Source: Rhodanobacteraceae bacterium UBA703 (GTDB lineage: Bacteria > Pseudomonadota > Gammaproteobacteria > Xanthomonadales > Rhodanobacteraceae). From it: DNA of 23,714 bases. A program made the translations under genes and the position numbers. Under the pieces are notes generated by a model. That model was given only the letters and a program-made list of their open reading frames with translations, was not told the DNA's origin and ran no database searches. Shown piece by piece: positions 1-6,777 of this stretch (its first letter is position 1; each line of letters opens with the position of its first letter). The DNA is taken from NCBI GenBank assembly GCA_002297645.1, contig DBMH01000037.1, positions 1 through 23,714 on the forward strand, given 5' to 3'.

Positions 1-37
1 TGATCCGGCGGCGTGCGTCGATCCGGGAGTTCGCGGA

Positions 38-922
38 TCAGGCCGCCGCGCGCAGCGCGGCGACGCGCTCCGGAATCGGCGGATGGCTCATCAGCAGTCG
101 GGCGAGACCGCCCTCGCCGGAGATGCCGAAGGCCTGGATCGCCTTCGGCAGGGTGTTCTCGCCATGGTTGCCGGCGAGGCGCTCCAGCGCCGAGATCATC
201 GCCTGCTTGCCGGCCAGTCGCGCACCGCCCGCGTCGGCACGGAACTCGCGCCAGCGCGAGAACGCCATGACGACCAGCGAGGCGAGGAAGCCCAGCGCGA
301 TCTGCAGCACCATTACGATCGCGAAGTAGGCGAAACCGCCGCCCCCTTCGCCGTCGCGGTTTCCGCTGAGCATGCGGTCGACCACGGTGCCGATCACCCG
401 CGCGAGGAAGATCACGAAGGTGTTGAGCACGCCTTGGAGCAGCGCCATCGTGACCATGTCGCCGTTGGCGACGTGCGAGATCTCGTGGCCGAGCACGGCC
501 TCGACCTGCTCGCGGTCCATGCTCTGCAGCAGGCCCGTGCTGACCGCCACCAGCGAACTGTTCTTGCTCATGCCGGTCGCGAAGGCGTTCATTTCGGGGG
601 CTTCGTAGATCGCGACCTCGGGCATCCGGATGCCCGCCTTGTCCGCCTGGCGGCGCACGGTATCGACCAGCCAGGCCTCCGTCGGGTTGCGCGGCTGCGT
701 GATGACCTGGGCACCGACGGACATCTTGGCGATCCACTTCGACATCGCCAGCGAGATGAAGGAGCCGCCCATGCCCATGACGGCGGCCATGATCAACAAT
801 CCCTGCAGGTTGATGCCGCCCCGGCGGTAGGCGTAGACGTCGATGCCGGTCAGCTTGACCACGATGGTCAGGAGCGCCATCACCGCCAGGTTGGTCAGGA
901 TGAAGAGAACGATGCGCAACAT
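38..922 (-). CDS. htpX: Protease HtpX (membrane zinc metallopeptidase, M48)
   Basis: This 294-residue inner-membrane protease degrades misfolded membrane proteins alongside FtsH. The M48 zinc motif HEISH is at residues 146-150, and a likely third ligand is Glu226 in the REFRAD stretch. Two hydrophobic segments lie at about residues 3-24 and 41-60, with two more at about 160-180 and 197-222, the usual HtpX layout and length. The frame stays open 35 codons further upstream, but I chose the ATG at 922. It begins the canonical MLRIVLF start, has GAGGAAA just upstream, and a sigma-32-like promoter lies inside the longer frame. The gene diverges from gluQ. Identity is secure from motif, length and topology. 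Confidence 0.96.
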   Translation of the reverse strand: MLRIVLFILTNLAVMALLTIVVKLTGIDVYAYRRGGINLQGLLIMAAVMGMGGSFISLAMSKWIAKMSVGAQVITQPRNPTEAWLVDTVRRQADKAGIRMPEVAIYEAPEMNAFATGMSKNSSLVAVSTGLLQSMDREQVEAVLGHEISHVANGDMVTMALLQGVLNTFVIFLARVIGTVVDRMLSGNRDGEGGGGFAYFAIVMVLQIALGFLASLVVMAFSRWREFRADAGGARLAGKQAMISALERLAGNHGENTLPKAIQAFGISGEGGLARLLMSHPPIPERVAALRAAA

Positions 923-1002
923 GTCTTTCCTCGTTTTCGAAACGTCGAGCGGGGACCCGCGATACCGGAGCGCCGCGCGATGCGGCACTCCGCGCCACCT
1001 GA

Positions 1003-1027
1003 ATGGGCTCCCCGGCAGGCGTTTCAA
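1003..1027 (-). promoter_or_regulatory. Candidate sigma-32 (heat-shock) promoter of htpX
   Basis: Read on the minus strand, TTGAAA (1022-1027) is followed after 13 bases by GCCCAT (1003-1008) and then TC. The sigma-32 consensus is CTTGAAA, 11-16 bases, CCCCATnT. Transcription would start near 996, giving a leader of about 74 bases. htpX is a known heat-shock gene in Escherichia coli, which makes the match more credible. No transcript data support it. Confidence 0.5.
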
Positions 1028-1111
1028 AGCCTATCCTGTTTGCCCTGCGATCACGAGCCGCACCTTGGACACCGCTCGATGCCACGGGTTCCGGCCCCGA
1101 CCGCCCTCCCC

Positions 1112-2005
1112 ATGACGACGAGATACCGCGGACGCTTCGCGCCGTCGCCGAGCGGCCGCCTGCATTTCGGCTCGCTGGTCGCCGCGCTCGGAAGCTGGCT
1201 GCTGGCGCGGGCAGCGGACGGCGAATGGATCGTGCGGATCGAGGATTTCGACCGCGAACGTACCGTGCCCGGCGCGGCCGAGGACATCCTCGCGACGCTG
1301 CATGCCTTCGGCCTCGACTCCGACACGACACCGGTCCGCCAGAGCGGGCGCGGAGCGCTGTATCGGGATGCATTGGGGCGCCTCGCCGGCGCCGGGCTCG
1401 CCTATCCCTGCCGCTGCAGCCGCAGCGATCTCGCCGCCTTCCGCGGCATCCACCCGCCCGCCTGCGTCGCGCGCGGCGACGATTCGCGCCCTCCCGCCTG
1501 GCGACTGCGCGTGCCGGACGAAACCATCCGGTTCGTCGACGCGATTCAGGGTGAACAACGACAGGATCTGCGCCGCGAAGTCGGCGACTTCGTCCTGTGG
1601 CGCATCGAAGAGGCCGCCGCCTACCAGCTCGCCGTCGTGGTCGACGATGCCGCGCAGGGCATCACCGACGTCGTGCGCGGCGCCGACCTGCTCGATTCGA
1701 CCCCGCGCCAGATCCTGCTGCAGCGCCTGCTCGACCTGCCGACGCCGCGCCACGCGCACCTGCCGCTCGCCGTCGACGGATACGGCCGCAAGCTGAGCAA
1801 GCAGGAGCAATCGCTCGCGGTCGACGCCACGAATCCCTTGCCTGCCCTGCGCGCAGCACTCGCCTTCCTCGGCCAGGCGACGCCCCGAGGCGGCAACGTC
1901 GAGGCGGTACTCTCGCATGCGGTCGCCGCCTTCGATCCGGCTCGCATCCCGCGTGCGCCGTCCGCGCCGGCACCATATGCCGCGCTGCGGAAGGACGTTT
2001 CATGA
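1112..2005 (+). CDS. gluQ: Glutamyl-Q tRNA(Asp) synthetase
   Basis: This 297-residue GluRS paralogue lacks an anticodon-binding domain. It activates glutamate and attaches it to queuosine at the wobble position of tRNA-Asp. The class I signatures are HFGS (residues 18-21, HIGH-like) and KLSKQ (227-231, KMSKS-like). The zinc site typical of GluQRS is visible as C100-x-C102 and C118. The protein stops soon after the catalytic core, as the family does. The ATG at 1112 begins the conserved TTRYRGRFAPSPSG-type N-terminus; an in-frame ATG at 1079 would add 11 residues without homologous character. Only 64 bases separate it from phaB copy 1, so some co-transcription is possible, although the functions are unrelated. 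Confidence 0.94.
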   Translation: MTTRYRGRFAPSPSGRLHFGSLVAALGSWLLARAADGEWIVRIEDFDRERTVPGAAEDILATLHAFGLDSDTTPVRQSGRGALYRDALGRLAGAGLAYPCRCSRSDLAAFRGIHPPACVARGDDSRPPAWRLRVPDETIRFVDAIQGEQRQDLRREVGDFVLWRIEEAAAYQLAVVVDDAAQGITDVVRGADLLDSTPRQILLQRLLDLPTPRHAHLPLAVDGYGRKLSKQEQSLAVDATNPLPALRAALAFLGQATPRGGNVEAVLSHAVAAFDPARIPRAPSAPAPYAALRKDVS

Positions 2006-2069
2006 GGCTGCGTGCACAATCGAACGCAATCGCGCCCACGTTCCCAACCCACGCAAAGGAGCAAGAGTC

Positions 2070-2810
2070 ATGACGACGCGCGTCGCCCTCGTCACCGGTG
2101 GCACCGGCGGAATCGGTACGGCCATCTGCCGCCATCTGGCGAAACTCGGCCACAAGGTCGCCACCAACTATCGCGACGAGGCCAAGGCCAGGACCTGGCA
2201 GGAGGCGCAGCGCAAGGACGGTTTCGAGTTCGCGATCGCGCCCGGCGACGTGGCCGATCCGGCGACGGCCGAAGCGATGGTGCGCGACGTCGAGAACCAG
2301 CTCGGGCCGATCGACATCCTGATCAACAACGCCGGCATCACGCGCGACACGACGTTCCACAAGATGAACGCCCTGCAATGGCAGGAGGTCATCAACACGA
2401 ACCTCGGTTCCTGCTTCAACGTGACGCGCCCGGTCATCGACGGCATGCGCAACCGCAAGTGGGGCCGCATCGTGCAGATCAGCTCGATCAACGGCCAGAA
2501 GGGGCAGTACGGCCAGGCCAACTACGCCGCGGCCAAGGCCGGCATGCACGGCTTCACGATCTCGCTGGCGCAGGAGAACGCGAAGTTCGGCATCACCGTG
2601 AACACGGTCTCGCCGGGCTACGTCGGCACCGACATGGTCATGGCCGTGCCGGAAGACGTGCGCGCCAAGATCGTCGCGCAGATCCCGATCGGCCGCCTCG
2701 GTGAACCGGACGAGATCGCCTACGCGGTCGGCTTCTTCGCCGACGACCGTGCGAACTGGATCACCGGCGCGAACCTCGCCATCAACGGCGGCCAGTACAT
2801 GGGCTGGTAG
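2070..2810 (+). CDS. phbB: Acetoacetyl-CoA reductase, copy 1 (NADPH-type)
   Basis: This 246-residue short-chain dehydrogenase reduces acetoacetyl-CoA to (R)-3-hydroxybutyryl-CoA, the second step of polyhydroxybutyrate synthesis in the cytoplasm. It has the Rossmann glycine motif TGGTGGIG (residues 9-16), NNAG at 86-89, and catalytic N111, S139, Y152 and K156. The stretch SINGQKGQYGQANY is diagnostic of PhaB within the superfamily. At the end of strand beta-2 it reads N33-Y34-R35, with no acidic residue and a nearby Arg, which fits NADPH use. Start: ATG at 2070 behind AAAGGAGCAAGAGTC, a strong ribosome binding site. It ends at a strong terminator. A second PhaB lies 2.5 kb downstream. Confidence 0.95.
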   Translation: MTTRVALVTGGTGGIGTAICRHLAKLGHKVATNYRDEAKARTWQEAQRKDGFEFAIAPGDVADPATAEAMVRDVENQLGPIDILINNAGITRDTTFHKMNALQWQEVINTNLGSCFNVTRPVIDGMRNRKWGRIVQISSINGQKGQYGQANYAAAKAGMHGFTISLAQENAKFGITVNTVSPGYVGTDMVMAVPEDVRAKIVAQIPIGRLGEPDEIAYAVGFFADDRANWITGANLAINGGQYMGW

Positions 2811-2826
2811 GCCGGTTTTTCCGGCG

Positions 2827-2859
2827 AAAAAAAGGCCCGGAAGTTCCGGGCCTTTTTTT
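2827..2859. terminator. Bidirectional rho-independent terminator
   Basis: A perfect 9-bp stem (GGCCCGGAA at 2834-2842, TTCCGGGCC at 2844-2852) is flanked by A7 (2827-2833) and T7 (2853-2859). It therefore works in both directions, ending phaB copy 1 (stop 17 bases before) and the convergent beta-helix gene (stop at 2902). Confidence 0.95.
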
Positions 2860-2901
2860 GCGACTCCCGCCCGGGGCGCGAGCCGATGCTACGGATGACC
2901 G

Positions 2902-4386
2902 TTACGGCGTCCCGTCGAAACCATCCTTGAAGATGGTGTCGTCCACCTGCACCTCGAAGGCGCCGATGTCCGCCGCCACTCCGACGACACGAGCGAAGCC
3001 GGTGCCGCGCTGGTCCGTGGCGAGTGCCGCGACGTTGTTGCCGGCATCGATGGCGGGGCTTCCGGCCAGCAGTGCGTGCGTCATGGTCGGTCCGCCGTTG
3101 TCGGCCAGCGGCCCGAGCAGCGGACTCACCGACAGCGTGTCACCGGGCAAGGTCCCGTTCGAATTGCCGACCAGGTTGTTCGCACCGGTGATCGTCGTCG
3201 ACGGGCCGACGCCGAGATCGATGCCGTACGTCACCGATGTCGCCGCCACGTTGCCGAACAGGATCGAGCTGTCCAGCGTCATGGCCGCCGCCGTCGTCAC
3301 GATGCCGCCGCCTTCCGCGAGGGTGTACGCGCTCGGCGAGGTATTGGCCGACGACGACTCGTTCAGCGTGACCGTGCTGTTCTGCAGGGTCAGCCCGCCC
3401 ACCGCGAGCACACCGCCGCCCTGGGTCGCACTGTTGCCGCTGATGGTGGAGTTGGTGATCGTCACGTTGCCGGGACTGAACGCGCCACCGCCCAGACCAC
3501 CGCCGGGGTAGTTCCGGCAATCGTCGGGATTGTAGTAGTCGCAATAGATGTAGCTTTCGTCGGCATTGACCTTGTTGCCGGAGATCGTGCTGCCGACGAT
3601 CGTCAGGCCGGCCTTCGCGTAGACACCGCCACCCACGCCGTCATATTTCGTGCTCGTCGCCGAATTCCCCGAAACGGTCGATCCGGAAAGCGTCACGCTG
3701 CCGTTGGAGAAAATGCCGCCGCCGCCCGCATATTTGCCGCTGGCCGAGGAGTTGGTGACGGCCGAATCGGTGAGTACCAGGTCGTGACCGGTTTTCGTCC
3801 AGATCGCGCCGCCGCCCGCGCCTGAATAGTAGCCGTTGGTCATCGTCAGCCCGCTGATCGACAACGTGCCGACGGCTCCGTCGGCACCGGAGCCGAAGAA
3901 GTCGAACGTCGTGCCGCCGCCCGCGGCGTCGACCGTCAGCTTGGACGCACCGGGACCGACGACCGTCAGATTGTCGACGTTGACGGAGATGCCGCCCGAC
4001 TGCAGCGTGATCGTGCTGCAGCTCAGCGTGGTCAGATCGACCGTGTCGCCGTCCACCGCAGTGGCAACGGCGTCACGAAGCGTTCCCGGGCTGCCGTCGT
4101 CGTCGCAGGAACTGACCACGATCGTCCCCGCGGGACGCGCCGGCGCCGGACGTTGGTGAGCCTGCCGCTCCTGGAGCGCCTGATAGATGTAAGGACGCAG
4201 TTCGGGACGAACGCGATCCGGATTCATCTTCGCCAGGTGGGCATTCGCCAACCTGGCGTCGACGCGCGGATTCGCGGCGACCGCCGGTGTCAATCCCATT
4301 GCTCCGCCCGCACCGACGGAAAATGCCAACGCAAGACAAGCCGCGAGCGGCTTGCGCGTGAGGCCATCGAAACGATTGCTTTTCAT
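2902..4386 (-). CDS. Secreted right-handed beta-helix protein with choice-of-anchor Q-like C-terminus
   Basis: This 494-residue exported protein has a signal peptide: basic MKSNRFDGLTRK, then a hydrophobic core, cleaved near PAVAA (about residue 38). Residues 88-400 contain SSCDDDGSPGTLRDAV, a polymorphic-outer-membrane/CSLREA-like entry motif. Then come repeated T-[IV]-x-[NG]-S-T-[IV]-S-G-N turns and GGG[IV] turns, the pattern of a parallel beta-helix. The tail GSPAIDAGNN...TDQRG...DIGAFE is the choice-of-anchor Q type, and the protein ends DTIFKDGFDGTP. The role is unknown; adhesion or glycan binding is only a guess. I chose the ATG at 4386, preceded by AAAGGA and GGGAG; a GTG at 4407 would extend the signal peptide without benefit. 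The 5' leader holds two hairpins. Confidence 0.85.
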   Translation of the reverse strand: MKSNRFDGLTRKPLAACLALAFSVGAGGAMGLTPAVAANPRVDARLANAHLAKMNPDRVRPELRPYIYQALQERQAHQRPAPARPAGTIVVSSCDDDGSPGTLRDAVATAVDGDTVDLTTLSCSTITLQSGGISVNVDNLTVVGPGASKLTVDAAGGGTTFDFFGSGADGAVGTLSISGLTMTNGYYSGAGGGAIWTKTGHDLVLTDSAVTNSSASGKYAGGGGIFSNGSVTLSGSTVSGNSATSTKYDGVGGGVYAKAGLTIVGSTISGNKVNADESYIYCDYYNPDDCRNYPGGGLGGGAFSPGNVTITNSTISGNSATQGGGVLAVGGLTLQNSTVTLNESSSANTSPSAYTLAEGGGIVTTAAAMTLDSSILFGNVAATSVTYGIDLGVGPSTTITGANNLVGNSNGTLPGDTLSVSPLLGPLADNGGPTMTHALLAGSPAIDAGNNVAALATDQRGTGFARVVGVAADIGAFEVQVDDTIFKDGFDGTP

Positions 4387-4419
4387 GTCCTTTGACTCCC
4401 CGTTCACAAGTGGAATTTC

Positions 4420-4458
4420 CGTTGATCCGCAATGAAAGATCGGAACGTCGGATCAACG
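4420..4458. promoter_or_regulatory. Perfect 10-bp inverted repeat upstream of the beta-helix gene
   Basis: CGTTGATCCG (4420-4429) and CGGATCAACG (4449-4458) are perfect inverted arms around 19 bases. The element is 34-72 bases before the ATG of the minus-strand gene, so it is either an mRNA leader hairpin or an operator. No U-tract follows in either direction, so it is not a terminator. Confidence 0.5.
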
Positions 4459-4466
4459 CCACGAAG

Positions 4467-4482
4467 CACTCCGTCAGGAGTG
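4467..4482. promoter_or_regulatory. Second small hairpin in the beta-helix gene leader
   Basis: CACTCC (4467-4472) and GGAGTG (4477-4482) are perfect 6-bp arms with a GTCA loop. It lies 8 bases beyond the 4420-4458 inverted repeat, so the two could form tandem stems in one leader. Function is unknown, and a chance occurrence is possible in this base composition. Confidence 0.3.
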
Positions 4483-4588
4483 TCCTTGCCGAACATCCAG
4501 CCCGGAGGACATATCGGAAGTGCCTCTTCGGGAACATAACATCAGTTACTGCGGCAAGGGCACCCCGAATCACGCACCATACGCCGCC

Positions 4589-4648
4589 GAATGCCGGCAT
4601 TCCGAAAGGTCGGAAATCGCGCTGCTCGAAACTGGTGCGGTGCCGCAC
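4589..4648. promoter_or_regulatory. Cluster of three dyads upstream of phaR (candidate operators)
   Basis: There are three dyads in 60 bases. One is the perfect 14-bp palindrome GAATGCCGGCATTC (4589-4602). The second is TTCCGA-4-TCGGAA (4600-4615), overlapping the first by three bases. The third is GTGCGG-2-CCGCAC (4635-4648), which contains TGC...GCA half-sites. PhaR proteins are known to repress their own gene and to bind TGC-containing palindromes, so the third dyad, 20 bases before the phaR start, is the best autoregulatory candidate. No convincing -35/-10 pair is visible here. Confidence 0.45.
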
Positions 4649-4667
4649 ATTCTGATAGCGTTAAGGA

Positions 4668-5168
4668 ATGACCACGCCGCGCATCATCAAGAAGTACCCG
4701 AACCGTCGGCTCTACGACACGGAGATCTCGAGCTACATCACGCTCGAGGAAGTGCGCCAGCTCGTCCTGGACGACGAGGAGTTCGAGGTCCGCGACGCCA
4801 AGACCGGCGAGAACCTGACCCGCTCCGTGCTGCTGCAGATCATCTCCGAGTACGAGGAGCGCGGGCAGCCGATGTTCACGACCAAGCTGCTGTCGCAGAT
4901 CATCCGCTTCTACGGGGACTCGCTGCAGGGCTTCATGGGTGGCTATCTGGAGCGCAGCCTGCAGATCTTCCTGGATCAGCAGCAGCAGTTCCGCAGCCAG
5001 CTCAGCAACATCCTGGGCCAGACGCCGTGGTCGATGCTGAACGACCTCACCGAGCGCAACATGGACATGTGGAAGTCGCTGCAGCAGGGGTTCCTGACCT
5101 CCGCCGCGAACAGCATGCGCCACACGCACCCCGATCCGGCCAAGGCGAAGAAGGACCCGAAGTCCTGA
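4668..5168 (+). CDS. phaR: Polyhydroxyalkanoate synthesis regulator PhaR
   Basis: This 166-residue cytoplasmic repressor senses PHA granules and controls phasin and PHA genes, including its own. The N-terminal DNA-binding domain (RIIKKYPNRRLYDTEISSYI, residues 5-24, through about 65) is nearly invariant in the family. The PHB-accumulation regulatory domain follows (about 66-110), then a Gln-rich amphipathic segment (FLDQQQQFRSQL) and a Lys/Pro tail. Start: ATG at 4668. The Shine-Dalgarno-like TAAGGA directly abuts it with no spacer, which may weaken translation. It is followed after 113 bases by the second phaB. No phaC, phaA or phasin gene is in the window. Confidence 0.96.
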   Translation: MTTPRIIKKYPNRRLYDTEISSYITLEEVRQLVLDDEEFEVRDAKTGENLTRSVLLQIISEYEERGQPMFTTKLLSQIIRFYGDSLQGFMGGYLERSLQIFLDQQQQFRSQLSNILGQTPWSMLNDLTERNMDMWKSLQQGFLTSAANSMRHTHPDPAKAKKDPKS

Positions 5169-5243
5169 TGCCGCCGCGCGTCCGGAGGATGGTGCCTTGA
5201 TGCCACCTTCCTGCCCCGCGCACTGCACCGCAACATGATCCTC

Positions 5244-5260
5244 CCGCGCCGACGGCGCGG
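5244..5260. promoter_or_regulatory. GC-rich hairpin between phaR and phaB copy 2
   Basis: CCGCGCC (5244-5250) and GGCGCGG (5254-5260) form a 7-bp stem around GAC, 21 bases before the second phaB start. There is no T-run, so it is not a standard terminator. It could attenuate read-through or hinder ribosome entry. A TGC-ACC-GCA motif (5223-5232 region) lies just upstream. Confidence 0.3.
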
Positions 5261-5281
5261 CACACGAGTGGAATCCCGAAG

Positions 5282-6028
5282 ATGAGCAAGCGCGTCGCAA
5301 TCGTCACCGGCGGCATCGGTGGCCTCGGCACGGAAATCTGCAAATACCTCGCCCGCTCCGGACGCTTCGTCGTCGCCGCCGATCTCGCCAGCCGTCCCGA
5401 GCGACTCGAGGAGTTCCGCCGGGAAACGGCCGAATTCGCCGACTCGATTGCCTTCGAGCCACTGGACGTCGCCGATTTCGGGGCCTGCGCCGATCTCGTC
5501 GAGCGCATCGCGAAGGACCGCGGCCCGGTCTCGATCCTCGTCAACGCCGCCGGCATCACGCGCGACACGTCGCTGCGCAAGATGGCCCCCGAGCAGTGGA
5601 TCGACGTGCTCAAGGTCAACCTCGAGGGCGTGTTCAACATGTGCCGCCACGTCGTCGACAGCATGACCACGCAAGGCTTCGGCCGCATCGTCAACATTTC
5701 CTCGGTCAACGGCCAGACAGGGCAGTTCGGCCAGACCAACTACTCCGCCGCCAAGGCCGGCATGCACGGCTTCACGATGGCGTTGGCGCGTGAAGTCGCG
5801 CGCAAAGGCGTCACCGTCAACAGCGTGTCGCCTGGCTACTGCAAGACCGCGATGGTCATGGCCGTCCCGGAGGACATCCGCAACCAGATCGTCGCGGACA
5901 TCCCGGTCGGGCGCCTCGGCGAGCCGAGCGAGATCGCGCGTACCGTCGAATTCCTCACCGCCGACGACGCCGGCTTCATCACTGGTGCGAACATCCCGGT
6001 CAACGGCGGCTACTTCATGAATTACTGA
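5282..6028 (+). CDS. phbB: Acetoacetyl-CoA reductase, copy 2 (predicted NADH-preferring)
   Basis: This 248-residue SDR is a paralogue of the protein at 2070-2810, with the same expected reaction (acetoacetyl-CoA to (R)-3-hydroxybutyryl-CoA). It has TGGIGGLG at 9-16, NAAG at 88-91, and catalytic N113, S141, Y154 and K158, plus the PhaB-type SVNGQTGQFGQTNY stretch. It differs from copy 1 at the end of beta-2: A33-D34-L35 instead of N-Y-R. An acidic residue here usually selects NAD(H) in this superfamily, although R38 nearby leaves doubt. The ribosome binding site is weak (GGAATCCCGAAG before ATG 5282). It probably shares a transcript with phaR. Confidence 0.92.
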   Translation: MSKRVAIVTGGIGGLGTEICKYLARSGRFVVAADLASRPERLEEFRRETAEFADSIAFEPLDVADFGACADLVERIAKDRGPVSILVNAAGITRDTSLRKMAPEQWIDVLKVNLEGVFNMCRHVVDSMTTQGFGRIVNISSVNGQTGQFGQTNYSAAKAGMHGFTMALAREVARKGVTVNSVSPGYCKTAMVMAVPEDIRNQIVADIPVGRLGEPSEIARTVEFLTADDAGFITGANIPVNGGYFMNY

Positions 6029-6245
6029 GGAGAAGCCGGCCGCGCAGCAACAGCGAGACTCCGCCCGCCATTGCCGTCGTCCGCCCCCTTCCCTTTCCGC
6101 TCAGTGCGTTCCGCGACGACCCCGCAGGCGCACTTCGAGCCGCAGGCATGCGCCTCTTCTGCTGGGACCCGGCCACGGAACGACCTTCCCGCCTGGGTCA
6201 GCCAGCGCGCTCGTCGAGCGAGCCACGCATTCGCCTCGCACCGTA
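6029..6245. other. Convergent gap with no recognised element
   Basis: These 217 bases lie between phaB copy 2 (plus) and the small lipoprotein gene (minus). I see only a short CGCTCG/CGAGCG dyad at 6208-6220 and no T-run, so no clear terminator, RNA gene or plausible coding frame. Confidence 0.4.
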
Positions 6246-6620
6246 CTAGCGGGCCCGGCAGCCTTCGCCATACCAGAATCCATCCAAGTCCAGCTCCGCC
6301 CCTGGGCTCGTGGCCCCGCACACCGGGTAGCGTTCATCGCCGCTGCGCTTGAGAGCGAGCTCGCGCAGGCGAGCCTTGCGTTCCTCGGCCTGCGCCTTCC
6401 TGTCCTCCTGGCGCTGCCGCTCCTGCTGCTCCGCATACTCCCGCTTCTCGTCGGATCGCATCATGCAATCGGCAAAGGCATCGGTGCCTTCCCGGTAGCC
6501 GTACTCCGAACAGCGCGTCTGGTCCTCTGCACGGTGCTCGGCCCGGATCCGGGCAGGATCCACGCATCCGCACAACGAGATGCACGACGCCATCGAAACG
6601 CCCAAAGCCACGAATTTCAT
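6246..6620 (-). CDS. Small putative lipoprotein with Cys-rich ends and charged coiled coil
   Basis: This 124-residue protein of unknown function has a hydrophobic leader (MKFVALGVSMASCISL) ending in the lipobox-like LCGC at residues 16-19, so Cys19 is the probable lipidation site. The pattern RCSEYGYREGTDAFADCMM (residues 37-55) recurs in small proteobacterial lipoproteins that have no assigned role. A highly charged Glu/Arg/Lys/Gln stretch at 57-92 looks like a coiled coil. Two further Cys lie in the C-terminus. The start ATG at 6620 has AGAGGA upstream, and TAGAAT at 6663-6668 (minus) is a possible -10 box without a convincing -35. It looks like a single-gene unit. Confidence 0.75.
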   Translation of the reverse strand: MKFVALGVSMASCISLCGCVDPARIRAEHRAEDQTRCSEYGYREGTDAFADCMMRSDEKREYAEQQERQRQEDRKAQAEERKARLRELALKRSGDERYPVCGATSPGAELDLDGFWYGEGCRAR

Positions 6621-6777
6621 GTCCTCTCCGAAAGATCGACGACCGCGCGGATCGACCGCTGCATTCTAGATCCGCGATCCATGGGAGCCACATGAATTCC
6701 GTTCGCCAAGGCAGGGCCTGTCTTCAGCGAAGCGCTCGATCGGCACGCTCATCGCTCTCCTTCGCACGGTGACGACG

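Noticed and set aside
83..1027. Long plus-strand frame reading through the htpX region into gluQ
   Set aside because: It is antisense to htpX, has no family features and lacks a start with a ribosome binding site. Only the part from 1112 is gluQ.
5169..5281. Phasin or small PHA gene between phaR and phaB copy 2
   Set aside because: The 113 bases contain only a short hairpin and TGC motifs; no open frame of useful length with a start and ribosome binding site.
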